DNA from: B33-G16 sp046498285
GTDB lineage: Bacteria > Desulfobacterota > DSM-4660 > Desulfatiglandales > B25-G16
Direction of reading: 5' to 3'
Length of the DNA stretch: 7,020 nt
NCBI GenBank assembly: GCA_046498285.1
Contig: JAWOBA010000211.1
Coordinates: forward strand, 1-7,020
Part shown: positions 5,927 through 7,020 of the stretch, in pieces
Numbering within the stretch: position 1 is the stretch's first letter
How the letters are laid out: each line of letters starts with the position of its first letter
Translations under genes and position numbers: made by a program
The notes under the pieces: model-generated
Told to the model about the DNA's origin: nothing
Databases searched by the model: none
Seen by the model: only the letters and a program-made list of their open reading frames with translations

Positions 5927-7020
5927 TTAGCAGTGTACTTCTCTTTCTTTCACCAGGAAACCTAGAATAGTTACAGCAAAAAGAGCCAATGCCCCACCAA
6001 AAATGAATGGAGCACTCTGAAGCAGGGAAAAGAGGATTCCAGCAATAATGCTTGCAGGGAGTAATCCCGCCCCAACAATAGTGTGATAAAAGCCAAGGGC
6101 AGTTGCCCTTGAGTTTTTTGGAGCCATATCTGATACAAAGGCCTTTTCTATTCCTTCTGTCATTGCGAAATAAATTCCATATAAAGGCCAAAAAACCCAC
6201 AAAAGGAAATTGGTCTCATAGCTTATAAAACCGAAAGCGATGTATACAATGGCATAGAGCCCATAGCCTGCTATGAGCAAATTCTTCCGACCAATTCGGT
6301 CAGAAAGGGAGCCGAACGCAGTGGAGAGAAGGGAGGTGGAGAGATTGAAAACAAGATACATGAGAATGACTGCAGAAAGATCATACCCGAGATTCATACT
6401 GCGAAGGAGTAAGAATTGGTTTGAAGAGTTTCCAAGAGTGAATATGAGCTGGGCAAGAAAGAAGAATTGAAGATTCTTATCATATTGCCGGATATTCAGG
6501 TTTGGTTTGGGCTTTTGATTTTTTCCTGTTTCAGCAGTTTGAAGTCTCTTCTCCTTGATAAAAAATAGAAAGATTATTCCTATAAAGGCAGGAACAATGG
6601 AGATCAGAAATATGGTATAAAATGAATTCAGATCGTTCAGTGTTTTGCTAACAGGCTTCATAAATTGTAACACCAAAAAGAAGCAGATAAGTGCACCTAA
6701 TGTGGCACCAGCAAAATCCATCCCTCTGTGAAAACCAAATGCCTTTCCCTGCATCACTTTTGGAGTAGATTCTGAGATAAGTGCATCCCTGGGAGCAGTC
6801 CGAATACCTTTTCCGGCACGGTCAAAAAAACGAGCGAGAAGAACAAAATACCATCCAAATAAAGAAAGCAGGAGGAGGAATTTCGCCAGAGCGGATATAG
6901 TATAACCTACAATAGCAGGAAGCTTTCTGTTTTGAATTCTATCAGAATAGTAACCAAAGAACACTTTAAGCAAACTGGCCGTGGATTCTGCTATCCCTTC
7001 TATAATTCCCAAAATAGGGC
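5927..7020 (-). CDS. Major facilitator superfamily transporter, N-terminus outside the window
   Basis: The C-terminal 363 residues of a multi-pass inner-membrane transporter. The frame stays open to the right edge, and the TTG at 7012 is an internal Leu in ILGIIEGIAEST, not a start: MFS proteins of this type have a first helix before this motif, so perhaps 40-60 residues are missing. Counting that Leu as 1, the MFS loop 2-3 motif is GYYSDRIQNRK (20-30), mirrored in the second half by GSLSDRIGRKN (224-234). DRAGKGIRTAPRDALI (64-79) is a strong subfamily signature. A hydrophilic central loop (about 153-179, Lys/Asn/Gln-rich) separates the two halves. About ten to eleven membrane helices are visible, fitting a twelve-helix protein. 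The substrate cannot be told; drug or small-molecule efflux is a common guess for relatives but is unsupported here. It converges with the acyltransferase gene, 114 bases away. Confidence 0.9.
   Translation of the reverse strand, partial: PILGIIEGIAESTASLLKVFFGYYSDRIQNRKLPAIVGYTISALAKFLLLLSLFGWYFVLLARFFDRAGKGIRTAPRDALISESTPKVMQGKAFGFHRGMDFAGATLGALICFFLVLQFMKPVSKTLNDLNSFYTIFLISIVPAFIGIIFLFFIKEKRLQTAETGKNQKPKPNLNIRQYDKNLQFFFLAQLIFTLGNSSNQFLLLRSMNLGYDLSAVILMYLVFNLSTSLLSTAFGSLSDRIGRKNLLIAGYGLYAIVYIAFGFISYETNFLLWVFWPLYGIYFAMTEGIEKAFVSDMAPKNSRATALGFYHTIVGAGLLPASIIAGILFSLLQSAPFIFGGALALFAVTILGFLVKEREVHC

Noticed and set aside
7010..7012. TTG as the true start of the transporter
   Set aside because: The frame is open to the window edge, and the protein would lack its first membrane helix. 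The Leu fits the family's internal LIEGIAEST motif.

Overview
The window is ordinary bacterial chromosome, AT-rich apart from two stretches: a GC-rich non-coding patch at the left edge (about 1-112) and a crotonase-type gene that looks moderately richer in GC than its neighbours. An OmpA/MotB-type peptidoglycan-binding protein with a long periplasmic coiled coil points to a diderm (Gram-negative-type) bacterium. The coding style would fit an uncultured or environmental lineage, but nothing here fixes the phylum. There are no tRNA or rRNA genes, CRISPR arrays, transposase genes or phage genes.

Layout from left to right. 1-180: non-coding, with a GC-rich hairpin-forming patch. 181-936 (minus): DUF72/YecE-family protein. 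937-1060: divergent intergenic region. 1061-2371 (plus): class II tRNA nucleotidyltransferase with an HD domain (cca), starting at TTG. 2372-2567: convergent spacer with no clear terminator. 2568-3650 (minus): membrane-anchored coiled-coil protein with a C-terminal OmpA domain; part of the coiled coil is an internal 52-residue duplication. 3651-4220: 570-base, very AT-rich divergent intergenic region with several palindromes and a nested inverted repeat at 4036-4093. 4221-5081 (plus): enoyl-CoA hydratase/isomerase (crotonase) superfamily protein. 5222-5812 (plus): small PlsC-type acyltransferase. 5813-5926: convergent spacer. 5927-7020 (minus): major facilitator transporter whose N-terminus lies beyond the right edge.

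How the genes relate: most look like independent single-gene units (tRNA end maturation, envelope anchoring, transport). The only plausible functional pair is the crotonase and the acyltransferase. They point the same way, 140 bases apart, and both belong to acyl-CoA/lipid families, but co-transcription is not shown.

I found no convincing new multi-gene system. The observations most worth checking are the nested inverted repeat upstream of the crotonase, which could fold over a tiny Phe-rich ORF; the absence of both classical hydratase glutamates in that crotonase; the 52-residue repeat in the coiled-coil protein; and the GC-rich left-edge element with two competing hairpin partners.
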